Shown piece by piece: positions 34,646-43,949 of a DNA stretch of 64,000 nucleotides. The notes beneath the pieces are model-generated. The model saw only the letters and a program-made list of their open reading frames with translations. It had not been told where the DNA came from and made no database searches. Source of the DNA: Qipengyuania sp. HL-TH1 (GTDB taxonomy: Bacteria > Pseudomonadota > Alphaproteobacteria > Sphingomonadales > Sphingomonadaceae). The stretch lies in assembly GCF_036365825.1 (NCBI RefSeq), contig NZ_CP142675.1, positions 558,001 through 622,000 on the forward strand. The letters are read 5' to 3'. The position numbers and the translations under genes are program-made. How positions within the stretch are numbered: position 1 is the stretch's first letter; every line of letters begins with the position of its first letter.

Positions 34646-34969
34646 AGATCGAATTCGTTACCGCGACCGACGAGGTGGTGACCGCCGAGGCCGAACCGGG
34701 CGACAACCTCCTGCGCGTCGCGCAGGCCGCGGGGCTCCCGCTCGAGGGGGACCTGCGAAGGCCAGATGGCCTGTTCGACCTGCCATGTGATCGTCGAACC
34801 CCACTGGTTCGACCTGCTCCATGAAGCGAGCGAGGAGGAAGAGGACATGCTCGACCTCGCCGCCGGCGTCGCGCGCACCAGCCGCCTGTCGTGCCAGATC
34901 GACCTCACCCCCGAACTCGACGGGTTGAAGGTGCGCATTCCTGCCGAAAGCTACGATATGAGCCGCTAG
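34642..34969 (+). pseudogene. [2Fe-2S] ferredoxin, broken by a one-base insertion
   Basis: The gene starts GTG 34642 (MKIEFVTATDEVVTAEAEPG) and reads in frame to PLEG, then meets five G at 34746-34750. With four G the reading would be LEGTCEGQMACSTCHVIVEP, the adrenodoxin-type cluster motif C-x5-C-x2-C, with the last Cys in LSCQIDLTP. The intact product would be 108 residues, an Isc-type electron donor for cluster assembly. Since this protein is normally essential and the indel is in a homopolymer, a sequencing error is likely. Confidence 0.85.
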
Positions 34970-34977
34970 GCCCGGCG

Positions 34978-36687
34978 TCAGGCTTCTTCGGCCGCCGTCA
35001 GATCCATCCGCACTTCGCGTTCGCGGGGAAGATAGGCAGGAACCGGTTCGCGCTCGGCCGCAGCATCCATTTCCGAAGCGGCGCGCAGCATGTGTTCGCG
35101 CAGCCGGCAATGCATGTCCCACCCGCATTTTGGATCGGTCGAGCGGGCCATGAAGCGCACCGTCATCGCCTGCGCGTTCTGCGCGATGACCTGGCATTTC
35201 GCGTCTTCGGGATCGACGACATCCTCGTCATTCTCCACGAATTCGCGGAACGGCTGGCGCAGCGCCTCGACATCGGCGCGATTGTCGAATTCGAGCTCGA
35301 CATGCATCATCAGCCGCGATTCCTGCTTGGTCCAGTTCTCGAAACTGTCGCTGGTGAAATCGCTGACCGGCGCGATCAGGCGGCGTTCGTCCCAGGTGCG
35401 CAGCCGCAGATGGGTGAAACCGATCTTCTCGACATAGCACCATTGCCCGTCATAGCGGATCGCATCGCCGATGCGGGCGGTCTGGGCGAAGGCGATCTGC
35501 ACGCTCGCCATGATGTCGCCCAGCACCTTGCGCGCGGCAAAGGCCAGCACGAGGCCCAGGATGCCCGCCGAGGCCATGATCGAGAACCCCAGCGTGCTCG
35601 ACAGATTGCTGGCGACCAGCAGGAAGCCGATGCCGGCCAGCAGGATCATGACGGTCACGATCCGCCGGACCGCGCTCATCTTGGTATAGAAATTGCGGTC
35701 GGGATTGTTCTCGGGGGATTCTAGTTCATCGGTGCGCTGCGAGGTCGCGAAATCGAACAGCGCCTCGATCACCGACAGCGCGATGCCGACGATGGCCGCG
35801 ATGATCAGCACCAGCTGGAGCGGATCGAGCAGGTCCTTGACCGGGCCCGACAGGCGGAACAGCGTCAGCCGCACCAGCGCAAAGGTGCCCGCGAAGGCCA
35901 GCAGCGTGGCGGGAACGTGGATCGCCTGCCACACGCCATAGAGCCGCGAATCCTCTTCCTGCCTGCGCCGCAAGCGAGCGATGCCTAGATAGGTCAGCGC
36001 TGCCGCCAGCGCCCCCACGAACAGGATCAGCGGCAGCGCAATCGCTTCCCACCACGCCAGCGTCCAGAACGCCTGCTGGCGGAGCACGGGGGGCAGGCTC
36101 TTCTCGAACCGGGTCGGCCCGTAAATATCGTAGAGCGCGGGGACATTCTCGACCGTCTGGCGGCTGAAGACCCATACCGGCTCGCCTCCCGGCGCCTGCA
36201 CGCGGGCAAGCCGGATCGGAACCGTGCGATTGGCCAGTTCGAGATGGCCGATGGTCAGCGAACGGCGCGCAACCCCCGCCATCGGGTCCTTCGAGGTGGT
36301 GGTGGTGTCGACCGCGTCGGGGCGGTCGGGCAGCAGGGCCCAGTCGAACGCGACCGACCGGTGCATGAGGTCGTAGAGCCGGGCGGCGAAGCGGTCCGGA
36401 TCGCGCTCCGCCGCATCGACATTCGCCAGATCGAGCGCTGCGGCGGCGCGCGACCAGTCCCCGTCCTCGCCCGCGGCCATGAAGCTTTCCATAAGCCCCA
36501 TCGGCGTATCGAGATCGAGCGGGATCCGGCCGGCGGGCGTGCCGTTCTCAAGCCGCTCCACCTCATAGACGAAGGCCTTCGAATCCTCCGCGACCGTGCG
36601 ATCGGACTGGGCGACCGCCTGGAAGGCGAACAGCGCGTAGAACAGTGCGATGAGCACGCGGATGAAGCTGGTGTGACGATTCCCCAT
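34978..36687 (-). CDS. Mechanosensitive channel of the MscS family
   Basis: The 569-residue product has a signal peptide (FIRVLIALFYALFAFQAVAQ), a periplasmic domain of about 180 residues, then five or so membrane segments from about 190 (FWTLAWWEAIALPLILFVGA) to 390. The pore helix is SIMASAGILGLVLAFAARKV, followed by the MscS beta domain (RIGDAIRYDGQWCYVEKIGF, THLRLRTWDERRLIAPVSDF) and an alpha/beta C-terminal region. It releases solutes on hypo-osmotic shock. The long N-terminal extension is unlike small MscS. ATG 36687 gives the signal peptide. Confidence 0.9.
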   Translation of the reverse strand: MGNRHTSFIRVLIALFYALFAFQAVAQSDRTVAEDSKAFVYEVERLENGTPAGRIPLDLDTPMGLMESFMAAGEDGDWSRAAAALDLANVDAAERDPDRFAARLYDLMHRSVAFDWALLPDRPDAVDTTTTSKDPMAGVARRSLTIGHLELANRTVPIRLARVQAPGGEPVWVFSRQTVENVPALYDIYGPTRFEKSLPPVLRQQAFWTLAWWEAIALPLILFVGALAAALTYLGIARLRRRQEEDSRLYGVWQAIHVPATLLAFAGTFALVRLTLFRLSGPVKDLLDPLQLVLIIAAIVGIALSVIEALFDFATSQRTDELESPENNPDRNFYTKMSAVRRIVTVMILLAGIGFLLVASNLSSTLGFSIMASAGILGLVLAFAARKVLGDIMASVQIAFAQTARIGDAIRYDGQWCYVEKIGFTHLRLRTWDERRLIAPVSDFTSDSFENWTKQESRLMMHVELEFDNRADVEALRQPFREFVENDEDVVDPEDAKCQVIAQNAQAMTVRFMARSTDPKCGWDMHCRLREHMLRAASEMDAAAEREPVPAYLPREREVRMDLTAAEEA

Positions 36688-36723
36688 GCGGTCCGAATGC
36701 ACCGCGGCTGCGATCGGTCCCGA

Positions 36724-36757
36724 ACAAACAAAACCCCGCTACGCGAGCGCAGCGGGG
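36724..36757 (-). terminator. Terminator after the DJ-1 gene
   Basis: On the minus strand CCCCGCT and AGCGGGG form a stem around GCGCTCGCGT, followed by TTTTGTTTGTT. It lies 25 bases after the DJ-1 stop and before the mscS start. Confidence 0.88.
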
Positions 36758-36781
36758 TCATGCTTCAAATTGTCGTATGGC

Positions 36782-37339
36782 TCAGGCGGCTTCGAGCTCG
36801 TCATCCGCAACGGTTTCGCCCAGCATGTCGATCAGCGCCTTGCTGAAGGCGGGGATGTCGTCGGGGTTGCGGCTGGTGATGAACTTGCCATCAGTGGCGA
36901 CTTCCTGGTCGACCACATTGGCGCCCGCATTCTTGAGATCGGTGCGGATCGAGGGCCAGCTGGTGACGGTCTTGCCGTCGATCAGGCCCGCTTCCGCCAG
37001 CAGCCACGGTGCATGGCAGATCGCCGCGATCGGTTTGTCCGCCAAGGCGAATTCGCGGACGATGGCGACCGCGCGCTCGTTCATGCGCAGGATGTCGGGG
37101 TTCATCTGGCCACCCGGCAGCAGCAGCGCATCGTAGCCGTCGCAATTCTCGATCGCATCGACCGTCTTGTCGACCGCGACGCTTTCGCCCCAGTCCTTCT
37201 GGTCCCAGCCGCGGATCGAGCCTTCCTCGAGGCTGACGACTTCGGTTTCGATGCCGGCCTTTTCGAGATTGGCCTTGGGCTTCATCAGTTCGGACTGTTC
37301 GAAGCCATCGGTGGCGAGGATCATTACGCGCTTTGTCAT
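36782..37339 (-). CDS. DJ-1/PfpI-family protein
   Basis: The 185-residue product has the class-I amidotransferase-like fold used by PfpI, YajL and DJ-1 proteins: RVMILATDGFEQSELMKP at the N-terminus with the conserved Glu, ALLLPGGQMNPD near residue 72, and the nucleophile elbow PIAAICHAPWLLAEAG near 105 with Cys 108 and the following His. Roles include protease, chaperone or glyoxalase/deglycase activity; which applies here is open. A strong terminator follows. Confidence 0.92.
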   Translation of the reverse strand: MTKRVMILATDGFEQSELMKPKANLEKAGIETEVVSLEEGSIRGWDQKDWGESVAVDKTVDAIENCDGYDALLLPGGQMNPDILRMNERAVAIVREFALADKPIAAICHAPWLLAEAGLIDGKTVTSWPSIRTDLKNAGANVVDQEVATDGKFITSRNPDDIPAFSKALIDMLGETVADDELEAA

Positions 37340-37437
37340 AGGGGAACTCCTTGATTTGATGTTGCCCTTGCAACGCGTGGGGAAAGCGCACCGTTCCGTT
37401 CTTCTAGGTAGGGCGTGGCGGTGATAGGGCGGATCGC

Positions 37438-39738
37438 ATGGCCGCTAACGACACCACTCTCGACAGTGAAAAAGACCCGTTCGACGCGATCGTCGACGCC
37501 CCGTTCGATTCGGCGCTGTCCGAGCGCTATCTCGTCTATGCGCTGAGCACGATTACCGCGCGCTCGCTGCCCGACCTGCGTGACGGGCTCAAGCCGGTCC
37601 ATCGCCGGCTGCTGTGGACCATGCGGCAGCTCAAGCTCGACCCTTCCAGCGGCTTCAAGAAATCGGCGCGCGTGGTCGGCGAGGTGATCGGCAAGTACCA
37701 CCCGCATGGCGACACCGCGGCCTATGACGCGATGGTCCGCCTCGCGCAGGATTTCTCGCTGCGGTATCCGCTGGTCGAGGGGCAGGGCAATTTCGGCAAT
37801 ATCGACGGCGATAACGCGGCTGCCTACCGCTATACCGAGGCGCGCCTGACGAAGACCGCGATGCGCCTGATGGAAGGCCTCGACGCGGGCACGGTCGATT
37901 TCATCCCGACCTACAATAACGAGGAAGAAGAGCCGGAGATCATGCCCGGCCTGTTCCCCAATTTGCTGGCCAATGGCGCAAGCGGCATCGCGGTGGGCAT
38001 GGCGACCAATATCCCGAGCCACAATGTCGCCGAGATCGTCGATGCCACGCTCGAGGTGATCGACAATCCGCATGTCGAACACGCGCGGTTGATGGAACTG
38101 TTCAAGGGCCCCGATTTCGCCACCGGCGGGATCGTTGCCGAAAGCGCCGAGACGGTCGCCGCCGCTTACGAGACCGGGCGCGGGTCGTTTCGCGTGCGTG
38201 GCAGCTTCCACGCTGCCGAAGCCGAGAAGGCGGAGGACCGCGAGGCGGGGATCGAGCGGCTTGGCGGCGGGCAGTGGCAGCTGGTCATCAGCGAAATCCC
38301 CTACCAGGTCGCCAAGGGCAAGCTGATCGAGCAGATCGCCGCCGCGATCGGCGACCGCAAGCTGCCGATCCTCGAGGATGTGCGCGATGAAAGCGACGAG
38401 CAGATCCGCATCGTGCTGGTCCCGCGCAGCCGCAATGTCGATCCCGACCTGCTCAAGGAAAGCCTCTACAAGCTGACCGATATGGAAACGCGTTTCGGGC
38501 TCAATCTCAACGTGCTCGACGCCAGCCGCACGCCGATGGTGATGGGGCTCAAGGAGCTGCTCAACCACTGGATCGCCAGCCAGATCGATATCCTCCAACG
38601 GCGCAGCCAGCACCGGCTCGACCAGATCGCGCGGCGGCTGGAGCTGGTCGAAGGCTATATCATCGCCTTCCTCAACCTCGACCGGGTGATCGAGATCATC
38701 CGCACCGAGGACGATCCCAAAACGGTGATGATGGAGGAGTTCAAGCTGACCGACCGGCAGGTCGAGGCGATCCTCAACATGCGGCTGCGGTCCCTGCGCA
38801 AGCTGGAAGAGATGCAGCTGCGCGGCGAGAAGGACGATCTGCTCAAGGAGCAGGACGAGCTCGAGAAGCTGCTCGGTTCGCCCGCTCGCCAGCGTACGCG
38901 TCTGAAACGCGAGCTGGGGGCGCTGCGCAAGGAATACGGCCCCGACACCGCGCTTGGTCGCCGCCGCACCGCGATCGAGGAAGCGGCGCCCGCGGTGGAA
39001 TTCAGCATGGATGCGATGATCGAGAAGGAGCCGGTGACGGTGATCCTGTCGCAAAAGGGCTGGGTCCGCGGGGCCAAGGGGCATCTGCCGCTCGACCAGG
39101 AATTCAAATACAAGGAAGGCGACGGGCCGGCCTTCGTCTTCCACGCGCAGACGACCGACAAGCTGCTGCTGGCGACCGACAAGGGCCGGTTCTTCACGCT
39201 GGGCGCGGACAAGCTGCCCGGCGCGCGGGGCTTTGGCGAACCGGTGCGCAACACGCTCGATATCGACGCCAGCGCGCAGATCATGACGGTGATCGTGCAC
39301 AAGCCGGGCCAGCGGCTGCTGCTCGCCGCCGATACCGGCAAGGGCTTTGGCGCGACCACCGACGATCTGCTCGCCGAAACGCGCAAGGGGCGCCAGGTGG
39401 TCAATCTCAAGGACGGGGCGAAGCTGGTCGTCGCGCGCGCGATCGCCGAGGGGCACGATCATGTCGCTGTGGTTGGTGACAATCGCAAGCTGGTGGTCTT
39501 CAACCTCGAGGAACTGCCCGAACTCGCGCGCGGGCAGGGGGTGACGCTGCAACGCTATCGTGACGGCGGGCTGGCCGATGCGACCACCTTCCGTCTCGAG
39601 GACGGCCTGTCATGGCAGATGGGCGGCAAGGGCGACCGCACCCGCACCGAGGGCGAGATGTGGCAATGGAAAGTCGCCCGCGGCGGCGCCGGCCGCCTCC
39701 CGCCGCAGGGCTTCCCGCGGGATAACAAGTTTGGTTGA
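37438..39738 (+). CDS. parC: DNA topoisomerase IV subunit A
   Basis: ParC is the cutting and rejoining subunit of topoisomerase IV, which separates daughter chromosomes. The 766-residue product has [17 protein letters not shown] near 44, [18 protein letters not shown] near 75 (quinolone region, Thr 93 and Asp 97 at the sensitive positions) and the DNA-linking Tyr 132 in [12 protein letters not shown] coiled gate and a shortened beta-pinwheel C-terminal region follow. ParE is not in this window. The lack of a GyrA box and the short C-terminus separate it from GyrA. Confidence 0.95.
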   Translation: MAANDTTLDSEKDPFDAIVDAPFDSALSERYLVYALSTITARSLPDLRDGLKPVHRRLLWTMRQLKLDPSSGFKKSARVVGEVIGKYHPHGDTAAYDAMVRLAQDFSLRYPLVEGQGNFGNIDGDNAAAYRYTEARLTKTAMRLMEGLDAGTVDFIPTYNNEEEEPEIMPGLFPNLLANGASGIAVGMATNIPSHNVAEIVDATLEVIDNPHVEHARLMELFKGPDFATGGIVAESAETVAAAYETGRGSFRVRGSFHAAEAEKAEDREAGIERLGGGQWQLVISEIPYQVAKGKLIEQIAAAIGDRKLPILEDVRDESDEQIRIVLVPRSRNVDPDLLKESLYKLTDMETRFGLNLNVLDASRTPMVMGLKELLNHWIASQIDILQRRSQHRLDQIARRLELVEGYIIAFLNLDRVIEIIRTEDDPKTVMMEEFKLTDRQVEAILNMRLRSLRKLEEMQLRGEKDDLLKEQDELEKLLGSPARQRTRLKRELGALRKEYGPDTALGRRRTAIEEAAPAVEFSMDAMIEKEPVTVILSQKGWVRGAKGHLPLDQEFKYKEGDGPAFVFHAQTTDKLLLATDKGRFFTLGADKLPGARGFGEPVRNTLDIDASAQIMTVIVHKPGQRLLLAADTGKGFGATTDDLLAETRKGRQVVNLKDGAKLVVARAIAEGHDHVAVVGDNRKLVVFNLEELPELARGQGVTLQRYRDGGLADATTFRLEDGLSWQMGGKGDRTRTEGEMWQWKVARGGAGRLPPQGFPRDNKFG

Positions 39739-39747
39739 GGTTTGTCG

Positions 39748-39893
39748 GGTGCGGTCAGGACATCCGTCCTGACCTTGCTGTTCCGTCCCACGCCCCCTCC
39801 CGGCCACCCACGGCACGGTATTCTATGGGTGGCCGGGAGGGGGCGTGGGATGGAACAGCCAGCAAGCTGGCGGCGGATGCCGCCAGCGCACGC
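39748..39893. repeat. 146-bp nested-hairpin repeat, copy 2
   Basis: The left hairpin has stem GGTCAGGAC and loop ATCC (39753-39774). The central hairpin has 34-bp arms (39777-39810 and 39826-39859) with a single G-T mismatch and loop CGGCACGGTATTCTA. The right hairpin has stem GCTGGCGGC and loop GGAT (39866-39887). Ends are GGGTGCG and CGCACGC. It begins nine bases after the parC stop, the same offset as copy 1 after recR. Confidence 0.88.
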
Positions 39894-39907
39894 AGAAGAG
39901 ACGCACC

Positions 39908-39943
39908 CAAAGAAAAAGCCGGAGACGATCGCTCGTCCCCGGC
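39908..39943 (-). terminator. Terminator after the 186-residue exported protein gene
   Basis: On the minus strand GCCGG...CCGGC pairs (GACGAG and CGTC extend it), followed by TTTTTCTTT. It is 30 bases after the stop of the gene at 39973. Confidence 0.82.
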
Positions 39944-39972
39944 CTTCATGCGACCCTTGAAGGGCTGTCGTA

Positions 39973-40533
39973 TTATTCGCCAGCGCTTTCGGCAGCCGGG
40001 GCCGATGCAGCCATCGCGGCATCGATCTGGGCATTGGTCATCAGCGCCATCAGCGCGCCGTCGGGCGCGGCGGCGAAATGTTCGCGCAGCAGCGTGATCT
40101 TGTTGGTTTCGTCACCGCCGCGGGCGATGATGACATTGTCGCCTTCGATCTCGAGCACGGTGCCGAGCGGCGCATTCTTGGCGGTCACGGCTTCGGCGCC
40201 GACAACCAGCGCGGCGTCGCGCTTGGCCATGGCTTCCTGATGCGCGGCCTCCAGCATGCCGACGATCTGCGCCTTGGTGGCGTTGAGCGTGGCGCCCTGT
40301 TCACCGGTGCCGAAAGCAGCCGCCGGGACCGGGGCCTTCATGCCGTCGACCACGAGGACCGCGGTTTCGCCTTCGACGCTTTCGACGGTGCCGATTTCGA
40401 CGCCGTCATTGCCATAGACGATCGCGCCAGCGGTCACACCGGCGGCAGCTTCCTGCGCGGTGGCGACGCCCGGGGCGACAGCGGCGGTGGTGGTGAGGGC
40501 AACGGCGGCGAGCGCCAGTTTCGCGATTTTCAT
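39973..40533 (-). CDS. Exported protein of unknown function
   Basis: The 186-residue product has a signal peptide (MKIAKLALAAVALTTTAA, cleaved near AHA-like AQEA at about residue 27). The mature part contains AGAIVYGNDGVEIGTVESVE and NAPLGTVLEIEGDNVIIARG, two segments that resemble each other and look like a repeated small beta barrel (PRC- or SH3-like). The tail is Ala-rich. GGAG stands seven bases before ATG 40533. Function is unknown; it is monocistronic with its own terminator. Confidence 0.65.
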   Translation of the reverse strand: MKIAKLALAAVALTTTAAVAPGVATAQEAAAGVTAGAIVYGNDGVEIGTVESVEGETAVLVVDGMKAPVPAAAFGTGEQGATLNATKAQIVGMLEAAHQEAMAKRDAALVVGAEAVTAKNAPLGTVLEIEGDNVIIARGGDETNKITLLREHFAAAPDGALMALMTNAQIDAAMAASAPAAESAGE

Positions 40534-40760
40534 ATGCAACTCCAAGGCTTGTTATTCGGAACTCGCGGCTCTCCCACACGCGAAACGCGCGATCGAGCCG
40601 ACTAAACTGGAAAGAGCGGACGAGAATGGTGATCTGCGCCCCCCGCAGTCCCCCAAGGGAGAACGGCTTCTCTATTTCACGGATTGCATCATTTCGCAAC
40701 CGCGGGGCGTTTATGGTGCATTGCACCTTAAGCCACGCTGAAGCCGCGCGAAGGCGGGGT

Positions 40761-41939
40761 TCAGCGCGCGGCCAGCTCTTCGTCGAGCAGTTGCTCGACC
40801 CGTTCGCGGGAGGGGAAACGCTCCGACACCCAGCGCTTTTCGATGCACTGCAACATCCGCGCAACCTCAGGGCCCCTGGCGACGCCGCGGGCAACGATCT
40901 CGCCGCCCTTGAGCGGGAAGGCGGGGGCCTCCCAGTCGATGATCGGGGCCGGATCGGCCCCGCCGATCAGCAGGCGGTCCACCGCGCATTCGCGTCCGAC
41001 CATATAGGCAAGCCCCTGCGGATGCGCCGCGTCCTGCGGCTCGCGCCGGGCGATGCAGGTCAGCCGGCCGCGCTGGCTGCGCGAGAGGCGCAGGCGTGCA
41101 GCCACCGTCTCCGCGACCGGAACGATGGCGGGCAGCAGTGCGGCCATCCGGCGCATTGCGGCGGGGGCGATTGCGGCGCTGCGTTCGGCATCGACAAGCC
41201 GGGCGAGCTGCGCGACCTCGCGCCGGCCGCTTTCTGGCAGCACTTCCTGCAGCACGCCCAATTCGCGCATCCGCTCCACCGTGGCCGCGGGATCTGGCAG
41301 CGCGAGCAGGTTCTGCAATTCCCAGCCCACCCGTTCGCGGCTGAGGCCCTTGAGCGTGGGCGCCAGCTCGCTGCAGGCGCGGCTCGCCTCGGCATCCCAA
41401 TCATCGCCGAAGCGCGTGGCGAAGCGGAAATAGCGCAGGATGCGCAAGTGATCCTCTTTGATCCGGGTTGCGGCATCGCCGATGAAGCGCACGCGATGCG
41501 CGGACAGATCGTCCAGCCCGCCGAAATAGTCGTCGATCGCCAGCGTTTCGGGGTGGGCATAGAGCGCATTGATGGTGAAATCGCGCCGCGCTGCATCGTC
41601 GCGCCAATCTTCGGAAAAGGCGATCGTCGCGCGCCGGCCATCGGTCGCGACATCGCGGCGCAGGGTGGTGATCTCGACCGGGCCATCCTCGAGGATGGCG
41701 GTCACCGTGCCGTGGTCGATCCCGGTGGGCACGGTGCGGATGCCCGCCGACCGGCAGCGGTCGATTACGGTTGCGGGCAGGTGGCGCGTGGCGGCATCGA
41801 TATCGTTGGCGGGATAGCCCAGCAGCGTGTCGCGCACGCAGCCGCCGACCCAGCGCAGATCCTCCGCGCCCAGCGCCTCGACCAGCTTCGCGAGGCTGGC
41901 ACGCTGCGTCCAATCGGCCCGCGGAAGATGCTCAGTCAT
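40761..41939 (-). CDS. cca: CCA-adding tRNA nucleotidyltransferase
   Basis: This enzyme adds or repairs the CCA end of tRNAs. The 392-residue product has the nucleotidyltransferase head WVGGCVRDTLLGYPANDIDA (GG and DxD motifs, residues 30-49), the RRDFTINALYA motif near 124, and the class-II flexible-loop and neck motifs (DLSAHRVRFIGDAATRIKED, then RILRYFRFATRFG). ATG 41939 overlaps the upstream nudix gene by eight bases. It is the last of three coupled genes (DUF1285, nudix, cca). This is probably a single class-II enzyme doing both C and A addition. Confidence 0.93.
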   Translation of the reverse strand: MTEHLPRADWTQRASLAKLVEALGAEDLRWVGGCVRDTLLGYPANDIDAATRHLPATVIDRCRSAGIRTVPTGIDHGTVTAILEDGPVEITTLRRDVATDGRRATIAFSEDWRDDAARRDFTINALYAHPETLAIDDYFGGLDDLSAHRVRFIGDAATRIKEDHLRILRYFRFATRFGDDWDAEASRACSELAPTLKGLSRERVGWELQNLLALPDPAATVERMRELGVLQEVLPESGRREVAQLARLVDAERSAAIAPAAMRRMAALLPAIVPVAETVAARLRLSRSQRGRLTCIARREPQDAAHPQGLAYMVGRECAVDRLLIGGADPAPIIDWEAPAFPLKGGEIVARGVARGPEVARMLQCIEKRWVSERFPSRERVEQLLDEELAAR

Positions 41940-42537
41940 CCTGCGCCCGCAGCCATTCGACCCTGCGCGACAGGTTCCAGCAGATCGCCGCGGTGACGCC
42001 CCAGATCCGGTAGCCGTCATGGTCCATTTCGAGATATTCGCGCATCGCGCCTTTCCAGAACACCGAATTGCGGTTCCATTGCGATGCATCCATCAGCTTG
42101 TCGAGCGGGCATTCGAACCAGCTTTCGACCTCGCGTGGATCGGGGCGGATGGGCAGGTCATGCGGCACCGTGGCAAGCACCGGGGTGATGTCGAACCCGG
42201 TCCCGGTCTGGTAGCGGTCGGTGGTCCCGATCAGGCGCACATGCTCGGGCTCGATCGACAGTTCTTCCCACGCCTCGCGCAGCGCCGCCTGCACCGCGTC
42301 TTCGCCGTGGTCGAGCTTGCCCCCGGGAAAGGCGACCTGGCCGGGGTGGTCGCGCATGGTGCGCGGGCGCTGGGTCAGGAGAACGGTCGGGTTGGGCTGT
42401 TCGGTCACTGCGATCAGCACCGCCGCATCGGCAGTGCGGCTGGCATCGGCAAAGCGGCTGTCGGACAAGAGATCATCGAACTCGCGCGTATGGCCCTGCT
42501 GGAACAGCGTGGTCAGCCGATCGAAGATCGCGCTCAT
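41932..42537 (-). CDS. Nudix CoA pyrophosphatase-type hydrolase
   Basis: The 201-residue product carries the CoA-diphosphatase pattern: VLLTQRPRTMRDHPGQVAFP followed by the Nudix box GGKLDHGEDAVQAALREAWEEL, here split at the box as G...E...REAWEEL with metal-binding Glu. The LLTxRxxxMxxHxGQ pre-motif is diagnostic for CoA pyrophosphatases (NudL/YeaB). It overlaps DUF1285 and cca on either side, so all three are translationally coupled. Confidence 0.9.
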   Translation of the reverse strand: MSAIFDRLTTLFQQGHTREFDDLLSDSRFADASRTADAAVLIAVTEQPNPTVLLTQRPRTMRDHPGQVAFPGGKLDHGEDAVQAALREAWEELSIEPEHVRLIGTTDRYQTGTGFDITPVLATVPHDLPIRPDPREVESWFECPLDKLMDASQWNRNSVFWKGAMREYLEMDHDGYRIWGVTAAICWNLSRRVEWLRAQDD

Positions 42538-43082
42538 GTGGGCAGGAGCGAGTAGGTTTCGCCGCCGCTGTTCACGGTCCAGTCCTCGCCCCGCGCCAGC
42601 GCAATGCGCGCGAGCTGTTCATAGGTCGAACGGTTGAGCCGCGCTTCGCAGCCGCGCCTCACGTGCAGATAGAGCGCGGGGCTGTCGGGATCGCCCGCCG
42701 CGCGGATTGCATGGCCCGGACCCGCCACCACCAGTTCGTCGGTGTTGAGGCGGAAGGCGAGGTCGCCTTCGGTTTCGGACACGTCGGTCGCGATGAAACA
42801 GGCATCGTCCACTGCGATCGACAGCTTCTGATAGGGTACGACGAGCCAATAGCTGCCGTCGTCCTCGCGATTGAGCAGGCCGGCAAAGGCGCGCACCATG
42901 CCCCCCCGCCTGATCGGCGAGCCCTCGTGATACCAAGTGCCATCGGCGGCGATGCGCATGTGGCTGTCGTCGGTATTCTCGGGCGACCATTGCTCGACCG
43001 GGGGCAGCTTGCGCGCGGCAACCGCCTCCGCGATCTGGGCCAGCGACATTCCGGCAAGTTCGGGGGGCGGAGTGTAAGGCAC
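42534..43082 (-). CDS. DUF1285 protein
   Basis: The product is about 182 residues and matches DUF1285: PVEQWSPENTDDSHMRIAAD, GTWYHEGSPIRRGGMVRAFA, LLNREDDGSYWLVVPYQKLS, and GHAIRAAGDPDSPALYLHVR. The fold is two small beta domains of unknown role. The start is uncertain: GTG 43082 gives MPYTPPPELAGMSLAQIAEA; an upstream TTG (43118) and an internal ATG (43049) are possible. It heads the DUF1285-nudix-cca unit. Confidence 0.82.
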   Translation of the reverse strand: MPYTPPPELAGMSLAQIAEAVAARKLPPVEQWSPENTDDSHMRIAADGTWYHEGSPIRRGGMVRAFAGLLNREDDGSYWLVVPYQKLSIAVDDACFIATDVSETEGDLAFRLNTDELVVAGPGHAIRAAGDPDSPALYLHVRRGCEARLNRSTYEQLARIALARGEDWTVNSGGETYSLLPT

Positions 43083-43126
43083 GACGCGAGCGATGGCAGA
43101 ACACTCCCGCTCACTCAATACCCCGT

Positions 43127-43216
43127 CGCCCCTGCGCAGGCAGGGGCCTGGATGACTCCACGTCAGGCTCGAGAGGCGAGGCTATCTGGATCCCTGCCTG
43201 CGCAGGGATGACGACG
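43127..43216. repeat. Paired inverted REP-like repeat, copy C
   Basis: Left unit CGTCGCCCCTGCGCAGGCAG and right unit CTGCCTGCGCAGGGATGACG face each other across about 40 bp. Like copies A and B, hairpin bases differ between copies while pairing is kept. Confidence 0.8.
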
Positions 43217-43228
43217 CGGTAATGGCGT

Positions 43229-43374
43229 CTGTTCGCGGCTGACTGCGTCAGTCGCTGCGCCCTGTTCGCTCCCGCTCCCCCTCCCGGCCACCCACGGCAC
43301 GGTACTCTATTGGGTGGCCGGGAGGGGGAGCGGGACGGAACAGCAAGGTCAGGACGGATGTCCTGACCGCACGC
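43229..43374. repeat. 146-bp nested-hairpin repeat, copy 3
   Basis: Left hairpin GCGGCTGAC/GTCAGTCGC with loop TGC (43235-43255) and one mismatch. Central arms 43262-43294 and 43311-43343 with loop CGGCACGGTACTCTAT. Right hairpin stem GGTCAGGAC, loop GGAT (43347-43368), then CGCACGC to 43374. The right stem is identical to the left stem of copy 2. The right end lies one base from the stop of the GNAT gene. Confidence 0.85.
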
Positions 43375-43375
43375 A

Positions 43376-43897
43376 TTAGGAATTCCACGGCCCCAACATG
43401 CCCTCGGCAGGCAGCACCGCCGGATTGCCCGTGCGCGCCAGCAGCCGGTCCCGGTCGTAGGGGCCGGGGCAGTGCCAGCCGCCCGTATGATCGGCCAGGA
43501 AGCCCCAGCGGTCGTAATAGTCGGGATCGCCGATCATCACTTGCGGCAGCGGGGCTGCGCCCTCTTCGAAGCCTGCGTCGATGGCGCCGAGGCTGGCGGC
43601 CATCAGCGCCTTGCCGAAGCCTTCGCCCTGTCGCCCGGGCATGACCGCGACGGGGCCGACCATGATCATCGGGTGTGCGCGGCCCTTGGGGTCAGTCAGC
43701 GCCACCGGCCACAGCTGGATCGTCCCGGCGAGGTAATCCTCGTCGTCGAGCGCAGCGAAACTCGCGCCTTCGAGCCAGTCCATCCCCGCGCGGATGCGAT
43801 AGGCGGTGCGTGCATGCCGCTCCTCGCCGAACGCCGCGTCGAGCAATTGCTCGACCAGCGCCGGATCGATTGCGGAAAGGGGGACGAGGCTAGCCAT
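43376..43897 (-). CDS. GNAT-family N-acetyltransferase
   Basis: The 173-residue product has the GNAT fold: SFAALDDEDYLAGTIQLWPV (strands 1-3), then MIMVGPVAVMPGRQGEGFGK near 82, whose RxGxG-type loop binds acetyl-CoA, and GDPDYYDRWGFLADHTGGWH at the C-terminus. This subgroup resembles YhbS-type acetyltransferases with a wide range of amine or tRNA substrates; target unknown. The stop is next to hairpin repeat copy 3. Confidence 0.88.
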   Translation of the reverse strand: MASLVPLSAIDPALVEQLLDAAFGEERHARTAYRIRAGMDWLEGASFAALDDEDYLAGTIQLWPVALTDPKGRAHPMIMVGPVAVMPGRQGEGFGKALMAASLGAIDAGFEEGAAPLPQVMIGDPDYYDRWGFLADHTGGWHCPGPYDRDRLLARTGNPAVLPAEGMLGPWNS

Positions 43898-43949
43898 GGG
43901 CCGCGCCGATTAGGGCTGCCCATGGCCGGTGTCGATCAATTTCGCCTTA

